DNA from: UBA1930 sp943371535
GTDB taxonomy: Bacteria > Bacteroidota > Bacteroidia > Chitinophagales > Chitinophagaceae
DNA: 64,000 bases
Direction of reading: 5' to 3'
NCBI GenBank assembly: GCA_943371535.1
Contig: CALRVE020000008.1
Span: 1-64,000 of the forward strand
Made by a program: the position numbers and the translations under genes. The number at the start of each line of letters is the position of its first letter. The stretch's first letter is position 1. Shown here one piece after another: positions 9,042-18,837 of the stretch. Under the pieces are notes generated by a model. That model was not told the DNA's origin, made no database searches, and worked only from the letters and a program-made list of their open reading frames with translations.

Positions 9042-9713
9042 TTAAATTAAGTAGAAGCAGGTAAATACAAATACCCAAACTAAATCTACAAAGTGCCAAT
9101 ACAAACCGGCTTTTTCAATCATTAAATAATGACCACGTTTTTCAAAAGTATCGTTCAATGTCATGATTAACATTACAATATTAATTACTACACCACTTAA
9201 TACATGGAAACCATGGAAACCTGTAATGGTAAAAAAGTAGTTGGTAAAATTGGTTGAAGAAGCACTACCATCGGCATTTAAAAATGGATTAGAACCCCAC
9301 CATGCACCTTCATGGTATAAATGACTCCATTCCCAAGCTTGACAACCTAAGAAAGCAGCACCACCAATAATAGTCCAAATTAAATTGGTTACTACTTTTT
9401 GCTTGTTATTTTCATGACCAGCTTTTACAGCTAGTACCATTGTAACAGAACTGATAATTAAAATGAACGTCATTAAACTCACAAACATCAATGGCAAGCC
9501 ACTCCCTAAACCTGGGAAAGATTGAAATACTTCATTAGGGTCAGGCCATCCATTGGTTGAGAAACGGATGGTACCATAAGAAATAAGAAATGCTCCAAAT
9601 GTAAAAGCATCGCTCATTAAAAAGTACCACATCATTAATTTACCATACTCTACGTTGAAGGGGCTTTTGCCACCATTCCACCATTTTGGTTGTGCTGTTG
9701 TTGCAGTTGACAT
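9042..9713 (-). CDS. Cytochrome c oxidase subunit III (copy 1)
   Basis: A 223-residue, five-helix membrane protein of the short subunit III type. Family motifs visible are the Glu/His in QAWEWSHLYHEGA, GFHGFHVLSGVV, and the end motif YWHFVDLVWVFVFTCFYL. Subunit III has no redox centre; it stabilises subunit I and helps oxygen entry and proton uptake. It is one of two tandem subunit III genes here. The pair is common in Bacteroidota ACIII-caa3 clusters. Confidence 0.93.
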   Translation of the reverse strand: MSTATTAQPKWWNGGKSPFNVEYGKLMMWYFLMSDAFTFGAFLISYGTIRFSTNGWPDPNEVFQSFPGLGSGLPLMFVSLMTFILIISSVTMVLAVKAGHENNKQKVVTNLIWTIIGGAAFLGCQAWEWSHLYHEGAWWGSNPFLNADGSASSTNFTNYFFTITGFHGFHVLSGVVINIVMLIMTLNDTFEKRGHYLMIEKAGLYWHFVDLVWVFVFTCFYLI

Positions 9714-9831
9714 ATTTGGTTTCTAATTTCGGTTACAAAAATATTGGCTAAAGGCTAATATCAGCTATTTAACGTGTACTTTTTTTTGGGTTATGAATAA
9801 ATTTTTAAATTAAACGAGCTATTCACATGTT

Positions 9832-10425
9832 TTAGCGTATCCAAATTAAAAATATCACTAAATAAATCCATAAAACATCTACAAAATGCCAGTAAGTACT
9901 CACAATTTCTATAGGTGTACTACTGTAATTTTTTGTTTTTGATGCAAATGCTCTAATAAACATGACCAATAAAGCAACTACGCCACCTAAAACATGCAAT
10001 GCATGCATGCCTACAATAATTAATATAAATGATGCTGCTGCATTACTATTAGGACCCGTTAAATAAATACCATGGCTCTCTAAATCTCTAAACCCTATTA
10101 CTTGTAATGCTGCAAATAAAACACCTAAAAAAGCAGTTATGGTAATTAAAGATTTATACCTACTTCTTTCTCTTGCTTTAAAAGATTTGACAGCTAACTG
10201 AATGGTTAAACTGCTGAATAAAATAACTACAGTGCTTACCCAAAAAATGATTGGCAAATTAAATTCTAAAAAATTACTTTGATTTCTTTTAACAATGTAG
10301 GCACTGGTAAAGCCAGCAAACATCATACAAATGCTACCCATTGCTACCCACATGGTAAATTTATGTGGATGAATTCTTTTACCTCTTTCGTCTACTGTTG
10401 TAGTAGTATTGAATGTTGTTTCCAT
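9832..10425 (-). CDS. Cytochrome c oxidase subunit III (copy 2)
   Basis: A 197-residue homologue of the gene downstream of it, with five hydrophobic segments. Motifs include HKFTMWVAMGSICMMFAGF, GMHALHVLGGVVALLV and TYWHFVDVLWIYLVIFL. It differs clearly in sequence from copy 1, so this is an old duplication and not a recent repeat. It lies between ctaB and copy 1 and probably forms part of the same oxidase. Confidence 0.92.
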   Translation of the reverse strand: METTFNTTTTVDERGKRIHPHKFTMWVAMGSICMMFAGFTSAYIVKRNQSNFLEFNLPIIFWVSTVVILFSSLTIQLAVKSFKARERSRYKSLITITAFLGVLFAALQVIGFRDLESHGIYLTGPNSNAAASFILIIVGMHALHVLGGVVALLVMFIRAFASKTKNYSSTPIEIVSTYWHFVDVLWIYLVIFLIWIR

Positions 10426-10508
10426 GAATAAATTTATTTAATACTGTTTCAACCCTTACCAACAACTAACCTATTAGCTTGTTTACTATTAAAATAGAAT
10501 TAAGTATG

Positions 10509-11402
10509 TTATAACTTATCCCACAATAAAGCCAAATACACAATTGGTAAATATATATAACTGCTAAACATTACTCTTCTAGCTGCTTTTACATCCATTG
10601 CTTTATACAATCGTATACATTGAATAATCATGGCAAAATTTGCTGCAATTAAAATCCACATACTAATGTCGCCTGTTAAACCAATGTAATTGGGTAAAAT
10701 ACCAATGGGTAACATCAATACACTATACATCAATGCTTGCAATGCGGTGAATTTTGTTGGTCCTTTATCGCTTGGTAATAATTTGAAACCTGCTTTGGTA
10801 TAATCTGTATGAGATACCCAAGCAATTGCCCAAAAATGAGGGAATTGCCAAATAAATTGAATAGCAAAAAGTATTAATCCGCCTGTCCAGCTAATGGGTT
10901 GATCATAAAAACCAGCCAACCATCCAATTAAGCAAGGCAATGCTCCAGGAAAACCACCAATTAAAACAGCAATTGAATTTTTAGTTTTTAAAGGCGTATA
11001 GATGTAAGAGTAAATAAATAAACTAATGGCAGAAATTAATGCCGATTGAAAATTGAAAAAATACCACATCATTGCAACGCCTAAACCTCCAGCTATATAG
11101 GCAAAAGTATAGGCTTCGGTTTGGCTCATTCTTCCAGACGCAACTGGCCTGTTGGCAGTTCTTTTCATCAATGCATCGGAGTTTTTTTCAACTGCCTGAT
11201 TAATAGCATTGGCACTGCCTGTTACTAACATACCTGCTATAAATAAAATGGAAATCATTTTTAAATCATAGCCATTATTGGGTGCCAATAGAAAACATAT
11301 TACACAAGTAAACACTACAGTAAAACTTAATGTAAACTTGGTAAGCTCTTTATAATCTTTCAGCTTAACCGAAAATGAAGATGATGTAGACTTTGTACTC
11401 AT
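10509..11402 (-). CDS. ctaB: Protoheme IX farnesyltransferase (heme O synthase)
   Basis: A 297-residue UbiA-type prenyltransferase with about eight or nine membrane segments. Substrate-binding Asp motifs are seen as NAINQAVEKNSDALMKRT (the N-x-x-D-like region) and YTPLKTKN, with the PNNFW-like IWQFPHFWAIAW motif further on. It transfers a farnesyl group to heme b to give heme O, the precursor or cofactor of the adjacent oxidase. It starts 145 bp after ctaD, with a terminator hairpin in between. The name cyoE is also used for this family. Confidence 0.93.
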   Translation of the reverse strand: MSTKSTSSSFSVKLKDYKELTKFTLSFTVVFTCVICFLLAPNNGYDLKMISILFIAGMLVTGSANAINQAVEKNSDALMKRTANRPVASGRMSQTEAYTFAYIAGGLGVAMMWYFFNFQSALISAISLFIYSYIYTPLKTKNSIAVLIGGFPGALPCLIGWLAGFYDQPISWTGGLILFAIQFIWQFPHFWAIAWVSHTDYTKAGFKLLPSDKGPTKFTALQALMYSVLMLPIGILPNYIGLTGDISMWILIAANFAMIIQCIRLYKAMDVKAARRVMFSSYIYLPIVYLALLWDKL

Positions 11403-11461
11403 TTTTGTTTATCACTCTTTATTAAAAGAATGAAATAAATAAAACAATCTTTATATAATTT

Positions 11462-11490
11462 AAAAAAAACGCCCTGATTTTGTCAGGGCA
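11462..11490 (-). terminator. Terminator between ctaD and ctaB
   Basis: On the minus strand GCCCTGA (read from 11489 to 11483) pairs with TCAGGGC (11477 to 11471), followed by a run of eight T. This is a strong intrinsic terminator directly after the ctaD stop codon. It implies that the act-ctaCD part and the ctaB-cox3-cox4 part are separate or attenuated transcripts. Confidence 0.85.
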
Positions 11491-11546
11491 TTTTTAGTAT
11501 AGTTCCTGAACGGTTAGTTGTTGTAACTACAGTTCTTTATTGAATT

Positions 11547-13367
11547 CTAGTGTTTAGATTCATCTTCGCCAACTGGTGTTGTTTGAGGAATGAAATCTTT
11601 TCCATCCTTTCCATAATCATAAGCCCAACGATGAACTTCAGGAATTTCTCCTTCCCAGTTACCATGACCTGGATTAATTGGTGTAGTCCACTCTAAAGTA
11701 TTTGAACCCCAAGGATTTTTTTGCGTAACTTTTCTTCCTTTCCAAATTGAGTAGAAGAAATTAATTAAGAATAAGAACTGAACTGCAAATACAATCATTG
11801 CTACAGTACTGATGAATCTATTTAACTCAGCAAATTGTTTGAAACTTTCCCAAATGCTGTAATCATAATATCTACGTGGCATACCAGCTAAACCTTCGTA
11901 GTGCATTGGCCAGAAGATTAAGTAAGCACCAATCATAGTTGCCCAAAAGTGAATGTAACCTAAAGTATTATTCAAATGGCGACCATACATTTTTGGATAC
12001 CAATGATACACACCTGCAAACATTCCAAACATACTTGCAACACCCATTACAATATGGAAGTGAGCAATTACAAAGTAAGTATCGTGTAAATGAATATCTA
12101 ATGCTGAGTTACCTAACCAAATACCTGTTAAACCACCAGAGATAAATAAGCTTACAAAACCAATTGCAAACATCATTGCTGGAGTAAAACGTATATTACC
12201 TCTCCATAAAGTTGTTAACCAGTTAAATACTTTGATAGCACTTGGTACAGCAATTAACAAAGTAAGTAATACGAATATTGAACCTAAGAATGGATTTAAA
12301 CCTGTAACAAACATGTGGTGAGCCCAAACTAAGAATGCTAAGATGGCAATTGCAAATAAAGAACCAATCATTGCCATGTAACCAAAAATTGGTTTACGTG
12401 AATTGGTACTTAAAATTTCACTCACCATACCCATTGCTGGTAATAAGATGATGTACACTTCTGGATGACCTAAGAACCAAAATAAGTGTTGGAATAAAAT
12501 TGCACTTCCCCCCTCATTTGGTAAAGCAGTGTTTGTTGTAGTTAAGAAGATATCTGATAAGTAGAAACTTGTTCCAAAATTTCTATCAAAAATTAATAAT
12601 ATAAAACCAGATAATAATACAGGGAATGACAATACACCCAATACTGCTGTAAAGAACAATGCCCAAATAGTTAATGGTAATCTAGTCATGCTCATACCTT
12701 TGGTACGCATGTTTAATACAGTAGCAATATAGTTTAATCCACCTAATAAAGAAGATACAACAAACAATGCCATTGCAATAATCCACATATCCATACCAGT
12801 TTTAGAACCTGGAGAAGCATCACCTAATGCACTTAAAGGAGGGTAAGCTGTCCAACCACCACTAAATGGTCCTGTTTCAACAAATACTGAGGCTAACATT
12901 ACTACGCTTGCAGCAAAGAAGAACCAATAGCTAAGCATGTTCATAAATGGAGAAGCCATATCTCTTGCACCTACTTGAAGAGGAATTAAGAAGTTGGCAA
13001 ATGTTCCACTTAAACCTGCAGTTAATACAAAGAATACCAATACAGTACCGTGAGTAGTAACTAAGGCATAATATCCTGCTGGAGTGATATGTCCTTTTTC
13101 GGCCCAAAATTTTCCTAACAAATCTTCTAACCAAGGAAATGATGTATCGGGGTAACCTAATTGTAAACGGAATAATACACTCATTAAACCACCAATGACA
13201 GCCCAAACCATACCAGTTATTAAAAACTGTTTGGCAATCATTTTATGATCTTGGCTAAATACATACTTTGAAATAAATGTTTCATGATGATGATGATGTT
13301 CATGATGATCACCATGTACTTCGTGGGTGGTGCCAACGTTTGAATGTAAAATTGCTTCTGTGCTCAT
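11547..13367 (-). CDS. ctaD: Cytochrome c oxidase subunit I, A1 type
   Basis: A 606-residue catalytic subunit with 12 or more membrane helices. The low-spin heme ligand is in TTHGTVLVFF; CuB ligands and the cross-linked Tyr are in FLGHPEVYIILLP; two more CuB His are in WAHHMF; the heme ligands of helix X are in HDTYFVIAHFHIVMG. GHPEVY with its Glu marks an A1-type (D-channel) oxidase. The N-terminus has a His-rich tract (HGDHHEHHHHHE), possibly metal-binding. It reduces O2 and pumps protons, taking electrons from CuA of subunit II. Confidence 0.97.
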   Translation of the reverse strand: MSTEAILHSNVGTTHEVHGDHHEHHHHHETFISKYVFSQDHKMIAKQFLITGMVWAVIGGLMSVLFRLQLGYPDTSFPWLEDLLGKFWAEKGHITPAGYYALVTTHGTVLVFFVLTAGLSGTFANFLIPLQVGARDMASPFMNMLSYWFFFAASVVMLASVFVETGPFSGGWTAYPPLSALGDASPGSKTGMDMWIIAMALFVVSSLLGGLNYIATVLNMRTKGMSMTRLPLTIWALFFTAVLGVLSFPVLLSGFILLIFDRNFGTSFYLSDIFLTTTNTALPNEGGSAILFQHLFWFLGHPEVYIILLPAMGMVSEILSTNSRKPIFGYMAMIGSLFAIAILAFLVWAHHMFVTGLNPFLGSIFVLLTLLIAVPSAIKVFNWLTTLWRGNIRFTPAMMFAIGFVSLFISGGLTGIWLGNSALDIHLHDTYFVIAHFHIVMGVASMFGMFAGVYHWYPKMYGRHLNNTLGYIHFWATMIGAYLIFWPMHYEGLAGMPRRYYDYSIWESFKQFAELNRFISTVAMIVFAVQFLFLINFFYSIWKGRKVTQKNPWGSNTLEWTTPINPGHGNWEGEIPEVHRWAYDYGKDGKDFIPQTTPVGEDESKH

Positions 13368-13436
13368 TGTATGTTTATTTCGTCTTTCGAATTAAATTAA
13401 AACAACTTTAAATTAATTCGGTTGAATTTTTTGAAA

Positions 13437-14528
13437 TTAATTTTTTGCAATTGGTTTATTATCAACTGCTGTTGCAGCAGTTGCAGGTTTTGTTGTATCA
13501 GCAGCAACCTTTGGTGCTTTGTCTGGATAAGCAGCAAAATAAGCTGGAGATTTACTGGCTATCCATTTATCGTATTCAGCTTGAGTTACTACTTCAATAG
13601 TTCCTTTCATTGAGTAATGACCATTGCCACACATTTGATCACAACTGATTTCGTATGCAAAATTTGGGTTGTTGGTAATTTTCTTCATTTCGGCTGTAGT
13701 GTACTTAGGTGTAAACCACATGGTTGTAGGAATACCAGGTACAGCATCCATTTTCATACGGAAATGAGATAAACCTACGTCATGAATTACATCTCTAGAA
13801 CCAATGATTAATTTTACAGGACGATCTTTTACAATGTACATGGTTTGTTGTACTACAATATCATCGTAAGTAGCGGTATCTTTCTTCAAGTTCAATTGTT
13901 GATTGTCATCCCAAATTAAACCAAGAGGATTGGTAGCTTCATCAATTACTTTATAGTATTTTTTACCAAATTGATTATCGGCACCTTTGTATCTGTAAAT
14001 CCAACCAAATTGTTTTCCAACCACTTCAACTTCTAAAGCATCTTTTGGAGCATCGCCAGTAAATGAATACCAATTTTTTAAACCAATAATTACTAAAACT
14101 GCCAATACAATTGCAGGAATTACTGTCCAAATTGCTTCTAATTTATTGCTATGGGCGAAGTAGAAAACTTTACGACCTTCTTTTTCTTGATATCTAAATG
14201 CAAACCAAAACAATAAGATTTGTGTAGCAATAAAAACAACACCAGTTACTGCTAAAGTAAGCCACAACATTTCATCTACTTTTTCGCCATGATTACTTGC
14301 AGCAGGTTGTGCCAATAAAGTTCTATCGAACAATAACTCATTACAATACCAAACACCTATCAACCCAAAAATCATGAAGGCAAGCATTAAAAATGCGTTG
14401 ATTTTATTGTTTTGCTTACGAGCAGCTTCTTCTCCTTTAATTACAGATACATACTCACTTGCTTTCGAAATCTGAAATATGACTACGAAAATTAAGGCTA
14501 CTACTGCTAAGGTTAAAAACATTGTCAT
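13437..14528 (-). CDS. ctaC: Cytochrome c oxidase subunit II (CuA)
   Basis: A 363-residue protein with an extra N-terminal membrane helix (residues 3-20), the usual two helices (about 48-68 and 92-115), and a periplasmic cupredoxin domain. The CuA site is complete: the C-x-x-x-C-x-x-x-H-x-x-M motif is visible in SCDQMCGNGHYSM, and the first His is in IHDVGLSHFR. There is no heme c motif at the C-terminus, so the electron donor is a separate cytochrome or ACIII itself. The tail is Ala/Lys/Thr-rich. It sits directly upstream of ctaD. Confidence 0.96.
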   Translation of the reverse strand: MTMFLTLAVVALIFVVIFQISKASEYVSVIKGEEAARKQNNKINAFLMLAFMIFGLIGVWYCNELLFDRTLLAQPAASNHGEKVDEMLWLTLAVTGVVFIATQILLFWFAFRYQEKEGRKVFYFAHSNKLEAIWTVIPAIVLAVLVIIGLKNWYSFTGDAPKDALEVEVVGKQFGWIYRYKGADNQFGKKYYKVIDEATNPLGLIWDDNQQLNLKKDTATYDDIVVQQTMYIVKDRPVKLIIGSRDVIHDVGLSHFRMKMDAVPGIPTTMWFTPKYTTAEMKKITNNPNFAYEISCDQMCGNGHYSMKGTIEVVTQAEYDKWIASKSPAYFAAYPDKAPKVAADTTKPATAATAVDNKPIAKN

Positions 14529-14616
14529 AATGTATAACTATTTTCTTTTCTTCAATTGCTATTAAACCAAATCTTTTACTACTCTATATAACTGTTTTTG
14601 TACAGTTAATGTTTTC

Positions 14617-15843
14617 TTAAGTATGGTGAATTATACTTTCTTTTAAGAATGGATGATGAACAGGAATTAATGGTTTACTTGCCAATGCTTTGCTCACTCC
14701 TAAAATCATCATACCCACAAATAAGCTTAAAATTCCAAAGTCTAACCAACCTAAAGTAACATGTTCTTTACTAATGCTACCCATAATTTGTTGGTAATAA
14801 TCTATCCAGTGACCAAAGATAATTAACACTGCCATGAATGTAACAAGTGTGTAATTTCTCTTAGCTCCACGTTTCATTAAAATCAACAAAGGACAAATAA
14901 AGTTGATTATTAAATTTAAGAAGAAGATTCCTTTATACGGACCTTGAACTCTATGTTTGAAATAAATGGTTTCTTCTGGCTGATTTGAATACCAAATTAA
15001 CATGTATTGAGAGAACCATAAATATGTCCAGAATACAGAAAAGGCAAACATGAACTTACCAATATCATGTAAATGTTCCTGATTGGTGTATTCTAAATAT
15101 CCCTTATTTTTTAAGTAAATTACCCAAAGTGCAATTAAGCTCATACCAGAAACGAAAGTACTTGCAAAGTTGTACCAGCTATACATAGTACTATACCAAT
15201 GTGCATCAATACTCATCATCCATAACCAAGGTACAGTAGAACCTACAGTTAAACCAAACCATCCTAAGAACATGGCTGCACGAACTGTATTTTTAATAAT
15301 AAACTTATGACCAGTTTCTGCATCCATTGGAGCTGCATCGGCTTCGGCACTTAATTTTCTCATTCTCCAGCCCAATAAACTCCACAAACTAATGGCAAGA
15401 ACTGTCCAAACAGTAAAGAACTTAATATTCAAGAACCCTGATTTATGACTTAAAATAGGATCAGCTTTAACAGCTTCAGTATCTGTCCAATGATAAATAT
15501 GACTTCCACTAAAAGCAACATATAATAAAACCACTAAAGTAATTGCTCCAAAAATGGGCACCATAGTAGAAATAGCTTCAGCTACTCTTCTAAACGATTG
15601 TTGCCAACCACCCCAAGCCATTGTTGTAACACAGATAAAAAACATAGCAGCATTACATACCAATGTCCAGAAAATGGTATTATACATTAATGTTCCTAAG
15701 AAAATATCTTGCTCATGGTGGTCTTTACTCATGCCTTTAGTAACCAATCCTGCAATTAAAGCTACTACACCAATACCTATTAGTGCATAAGACCATGTTT
15801 TCATTTTACCGGGAATCTCAAAGCTTTGTCTGATAGATGCCAT
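14617..15843 (-). CDS. actF: Alternative Complex III subunit ActF
   Basis: A 408-residue membrane protein with about ten hydrophobic segments, related to ActC but lacking its N-terminal part. It is named in databases as the quinol:cytochrome c oxidoreductase quinone-binding subunit 2. Typical text is MAWGGWQQSFRR, GSTVPWLWMMSIDAHWYSTMYSWY and LWFSQYMLIWYSNQPEE. In the ACIII structures ActF is a core membrane subunit with a proposed half proton channel. It is the last act gene before ctaC. Confidence 0.93.
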   Translation of the reverse strand: MASIRQSFEIPGKMKTWSYALIGIGVVALIAGLVTKGMSKDHHEQDIFLGTLMYNTIFWTLVCNAAMFFICVTTMAWGGWQQSFRRVAEAISTMVPIFGAITLVVLLYVAFSGSHIYHWTDTEAVKADPILSHKSGFLNIKFFTVWTVLAISLWSLLGWRMRKLSAEADAAPMDAETGHKFIIKNTVRAAMFLGWFGLTVGSTVPWLWMMSIDAHWYSTMYSWYNFASTFVSGMSLIALWVIYLKNKGYLEYTNQEHLHDIGKFMFAFSVFWTYLWFSQYMLIWYSNQPEETIYFKHRVQGPYKGIFFLNLIINFICPLLILMKRGAKRNYTLVTFMAVLIIFGHWIDYYQQIMGSISKEHVTLGWLDFGILSLFVGMMILGVSKALASKPLIPVHHPFLKESIIHHT

Positions 15844-15949
15844 TGTTCGTTATTTTTCTTATCCGTTTATATTCAATTTTAGTTGAAATAGCGGGTCAAT
15901 AAATTGTATTCTCTAACCATATTTCAATAAATGAAACATGGAAATATGT

Positions 15950-16582
15950 TTATTTAGCAGCAGTAGCTGTTGAATCTTTTTTTGATGCAGGTGCTTCTAC
16001 TTTCTTTTGTTTATTTTTAATGTAAGCAATTACTTGCCAACGTTGCTTTTTGCTCATTTGAGAAGCATAACTTCCCATGGTGTTTTTGCCATAAGTTAAT
16101 GAGTAGAACATTTGACCAGCAGGCATATTTACATATTTAGCATTGGCTACTAAATTAGCTGGTGCTGCAGGATAAGGACCATTACCATCTTTCCATAAAG
16201 GACCATTACCATCTAAATTTTTTCCATGGCAAATACCACAGTTAATTAAATAAATTCTTTCTGCTTCAACGGTTTCTTCTGCAGTTAATGAATCTATTGG
16301 ATTAGGCACTAATTTAGAAGCAACATAATTGGTGGTATCTCCAGCTGCATCTTGAGCATAAGGAAAAGGATATTCTTGACCACGAGCAATAGTGCCAGCT
16401 ACTGGCATATTGTTGTAGTTAATACCTGAGTCTTTTAAATTGCTATGATCTGCATAGGTTTCGTAAGAGCGACTATAAGCCATATCTGGCATATAAGTAC
16501 TGTTTGGATTACGCTTAATATCGCTGCAACTTACTACTACTACAGCTATCACTAAACATGCTATGATGGATAATTTCTTCAT
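15950..16582 (-). CDS. actE: Alternative Complex III monoheme cytochrome c ActE
   Basis: A 210-residue lipoprotein: the signal peptide ends at VVVSCSD, giving a lipidated Cys near residue 19. There is one heme c motif, CGICHG, near residue 117, and a candidate distal Met in GSYASQMSKKQRW or NMPAGQMF. ActE passes electrons from ACIII to the oxidase. The tail is Lys/Ala-rich. It is 20 bp downstream of actD. Confidence 0.93.
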   Translation of the reverse strand: MKKLSIIACLVIAVVVVSCSDIKRNPNSTYMPDMAYSRSYETYADHSNLKDSGINYNNMPVAGTIARGQEYPFPYAQDAAGDTTNYVASKLVPNPIDSLTAEETVEAERIYLINCGICHGKNLDGNGPLWKDGNGPYPAAPANLVANAKYVNMPAGQMFYSLTYGKNTMGSYASQMSKKQRWQVIAYIKNKQKKVEAPASKKDSTATAAK

Positions 16583-16602
16583 CGTTTTTCTTTATCTATA
16601 AA

Positions 16603-17190
16603 TTAAGCAAGTGCTGTTTGTGTTTCAAAAGGCATTTCATCTTTATCATATCTACCAAGCCACCAACCATCTTCTGCTATTTCAGTTTTGGTTTCTACTG
16701 CTCCATTATTGCTTAAAAAAGCTTCTAAATCGGCTGTATTGGTTTTATCGGTACATTCAATAACCATTACAAACAAATCGTCGGTTGCTCTTAAATGAAA
16801 GTGGTGCTTTTTTACAAATGGTGCTAACTGGCATAAGTAGCAAAAAGTAAGTACCATACCCACTGCTGCAAATAATACAGTTAACTCAAACATAATTGGA
16901 ATCCAAGCTGGTAAGGCAAAATGTGGTTTACCTCCAATATCTAAAGGCCAATCTTTGGTAAAAATCCAGCTAATACTACTCACCGCAGTGGTTGTTCCAA
17001 TAATTCCATAAATAAATCCTGCTGTGTGCAAGCTGGTTTCTCTCATTCCTAATGCATGGTCTAAACCATGTACAGGAAATGGAGTATAAACATCTTGTAT
17101 TTTATATCCTGCAGTTCGTACTTTTTTCACTGCTGGAAATAAAACATCTTCGTTATCAAAACAGCCTACTACAAATTTCTTTTTTGCCAT
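16603..17190 (-). CDS. actD: Alternative Complex III subunit ActD (DUF3341)
   Basis: A 195-residue protein with two membrane helices (about residues 75-97 and 112-138) and soluble ends. The start (KKFVVGCFDNEDVLFPAVKK) and the pair GMRETSLHTAGF are typical of DUF3341/ActD. It is a structural subunit of ACIII on the inner membrane. Gene order actC-actD-actE is conserved. Confidence 0.93.
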   Translation of the reverse strand: MAKKKFVVGCFDNEDVLFPAVKKVRTAGYKIQDVYTPFPVHGLDHALGMRETSLHTAGFIYGIIGTTTAVSSISWIFTKDWPLDIGGKPHFALPAWIPIMFELTVLFAAVGMVLTFCYLCQLAPFVKKHHFHLRATDDLFVMVIECTDKTNTADLEAFLSNNGAVETKTEIAEDGWWLGRYDKDEMPFETQTALA

Positions 17191-17283
17191 ATTTCTGTCT
17201 TTTAATCAATGGTTAGTTAACCAAAGAAAAGTGTTATTTCAGTTTTTAGGAATAGAACTTAAATGCTTGTTCTATACAAATTA

Positions 17284-18729
17284 TTAATGATGTGCATGTT
17301 GTTCATGAGCAAATTCGTCAGCCGATTTTTTCTCAATTGCACTCATATCGTTTTTATAACTTTCACCAGTTGTTTTCAATACATACTTAATCTCGGCAAT
17401 TGCAATGGTTGGGAAATACTTTGCAAATAAGAAAAAGCAGGTAAAGAATAAACCAAATGTTCCGAGATAAAAACCTATTTCCCAAATTGAAGGGCTATAA
17501 TAAACACTCCAGCTACTTGGCAAATAATCTCTATAAACTGATGTTACAATAATTACAAAACGCTCGAACCACATACCAATATTTACCAACACACTCATAA
17601 AGAAAGTAACAAATAAGTTTCTTCTCATTTTTCTGAACCAGAAAATTTGAGGACTTAATACGTTACAAGCCATCATACCCCAATAACTCCAACCATAAGG
17701 ACTGAATAAGTATGCACGGCTATACCAGAAAGTGTATCCTTCATATTTATTGGCTGAGTACCAACCCATAAATAATTCAGTTAAATAGGCAATACCTACA
17801 ATTGAACCTGTAAGTACAATTACTTTATTCATTGCTTCTATGTGGCCAATAGTAATATAATCTTCTAAAGCAAATACTTTTCTTACTACCACCATTAACG
17901 ATTGTACCATGGCAAAACCAGAGAAAATTGCTCCTGCTACGAAATAAGGAGGAAAGATAGTTGTATGCCAACCAGGTATTACAGAAGTTGCGAAGTCAAA
18001 AGATACAATAGTATGTACAGAAAGTACCAATGGAGTTGATAAACCTGCTAATACCAATGATAAACTTTCATGACGTTGCCAATGTTTGGTAGAACCTGTC
18101 CAACCAAAAGCAGCAATACCATATAAATGTTTACGTAATTTAGTTTTTGCTCTATCACGTACCGTTGCAAAATCTGGTAATAAACCTGAATACCAGAATA
18201 ATAATGATACAGTAAAGTAAGTTGAGATAGCGAATACGTCCCACAATAATGGTGAGTTAAAGTTTACCCATAATGGACCACGGCTATTAGGGTAAGGCAA
18301 TACAAAGAAAGCCATCCAAACACGACCCATGTGGAAAATTGGAAACTGACCAGCACACATAACTGCAAAAATGGTCATAGCCTCTGCAGCACGGTTTACA
18401 CCAGTTCTCCAACCTTGTCTAAATAACAATAAGATGGCCGAGATAAGTGTACCAGCATGACCAATACCAACCCACCATACGAAGTTGGTAATATCCCAAC
18501 CCCATCCAATGGTTTTATTTAAGTTCCACTCGCCAATACCGTAAGTTACCTCACGATAAACGCTGTAAACACCAAACATTAATAAACAAACGGAAATGAA
18601 GAAACCTATGTACCATAATTTGGTTGGTTTGGCCTCAATTGGGCGTACAATGTCTTCAGTTACCTGATGGTAAGTTTTGTTACCGTACACCAACGGTTCC
18701 CTTAATTGCGATTCGTACTTTACGCTCAT
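17284..18729 (-). CDS. actC: Alternative Complex III quinol-binding subunit ActC (NrfD family)
   Basis: A 481-residue NrfD/PsrC-type protein with about ten membrane helices. Typical motifs are GWGWDITNFVWWVGIGHAGTLIS and RAAEAMTIFAVMCAGQFPIFHMGR (given here in parts), which contain residues of the quinol site and proton path. ActC oxidises menaquinol and hands electrons to the iron-sulfur clusters of ActB. The C-terminal tail is His-rich (HEQHAHH). Confidence 0.95.
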   Translation of the reverse strand: MSVKYESQLREPLVYGNKTYHQVTEDIVRPIEAKPTKLWYIGFFISVCLLMFGVYSVYREVTYGIGEWNLNKTIGWGWDITNFVWWVGIGHAGTLISAILLLFRQGWRTGVNRAAEAMTIFAVMCAGQFPIFHMGRVWMAFFVLPYPNSRGPLWVNFNSPLLWDVFAISTYFTVSLLFWYSGLLPDFATVRDRAKTKLRKHLYGIAAFGWTGSTKHWQRHESLSLVLAGLSTPLVLSVHTIVSFDFATSVIPGWHTTIFPPYFVAGAIFSGFAMVQSLMVVVRKVFALEDYITIGHIEAMNKVIVLTGSIVGIAYLTELFMGWYSANKYEGYTFWYSRAYLFSPYGWSYWGMMACNVLSPQIFWFRKMRRNLFVTFFMSVLVNIGMWFERFVIIVTSVYRDYLPSSWSVYYSPSIWEIGFYLGTFGLFFTCFFLFAKYFPTIAIAEIKYVLKTTGESYKNDMSAIEKKSADEFAHEQHAHH

Positions 18730-18837
18730 CTGGTCTTGGTTATTTAGCAGTTTACATTGCTGTAAACTGTGGTTTTATTTTATGTAATCGACTTTCAAAA
18801 AATTAAATCAACAAATATGCACTTTAAAAGCCTTGTA

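Noticed and set aside
12931..13206. Overlapping minus-strand frame within ctaD
   Set aside because: It is a shadow frame inside a well conserved oxidase gene with no own family signature.
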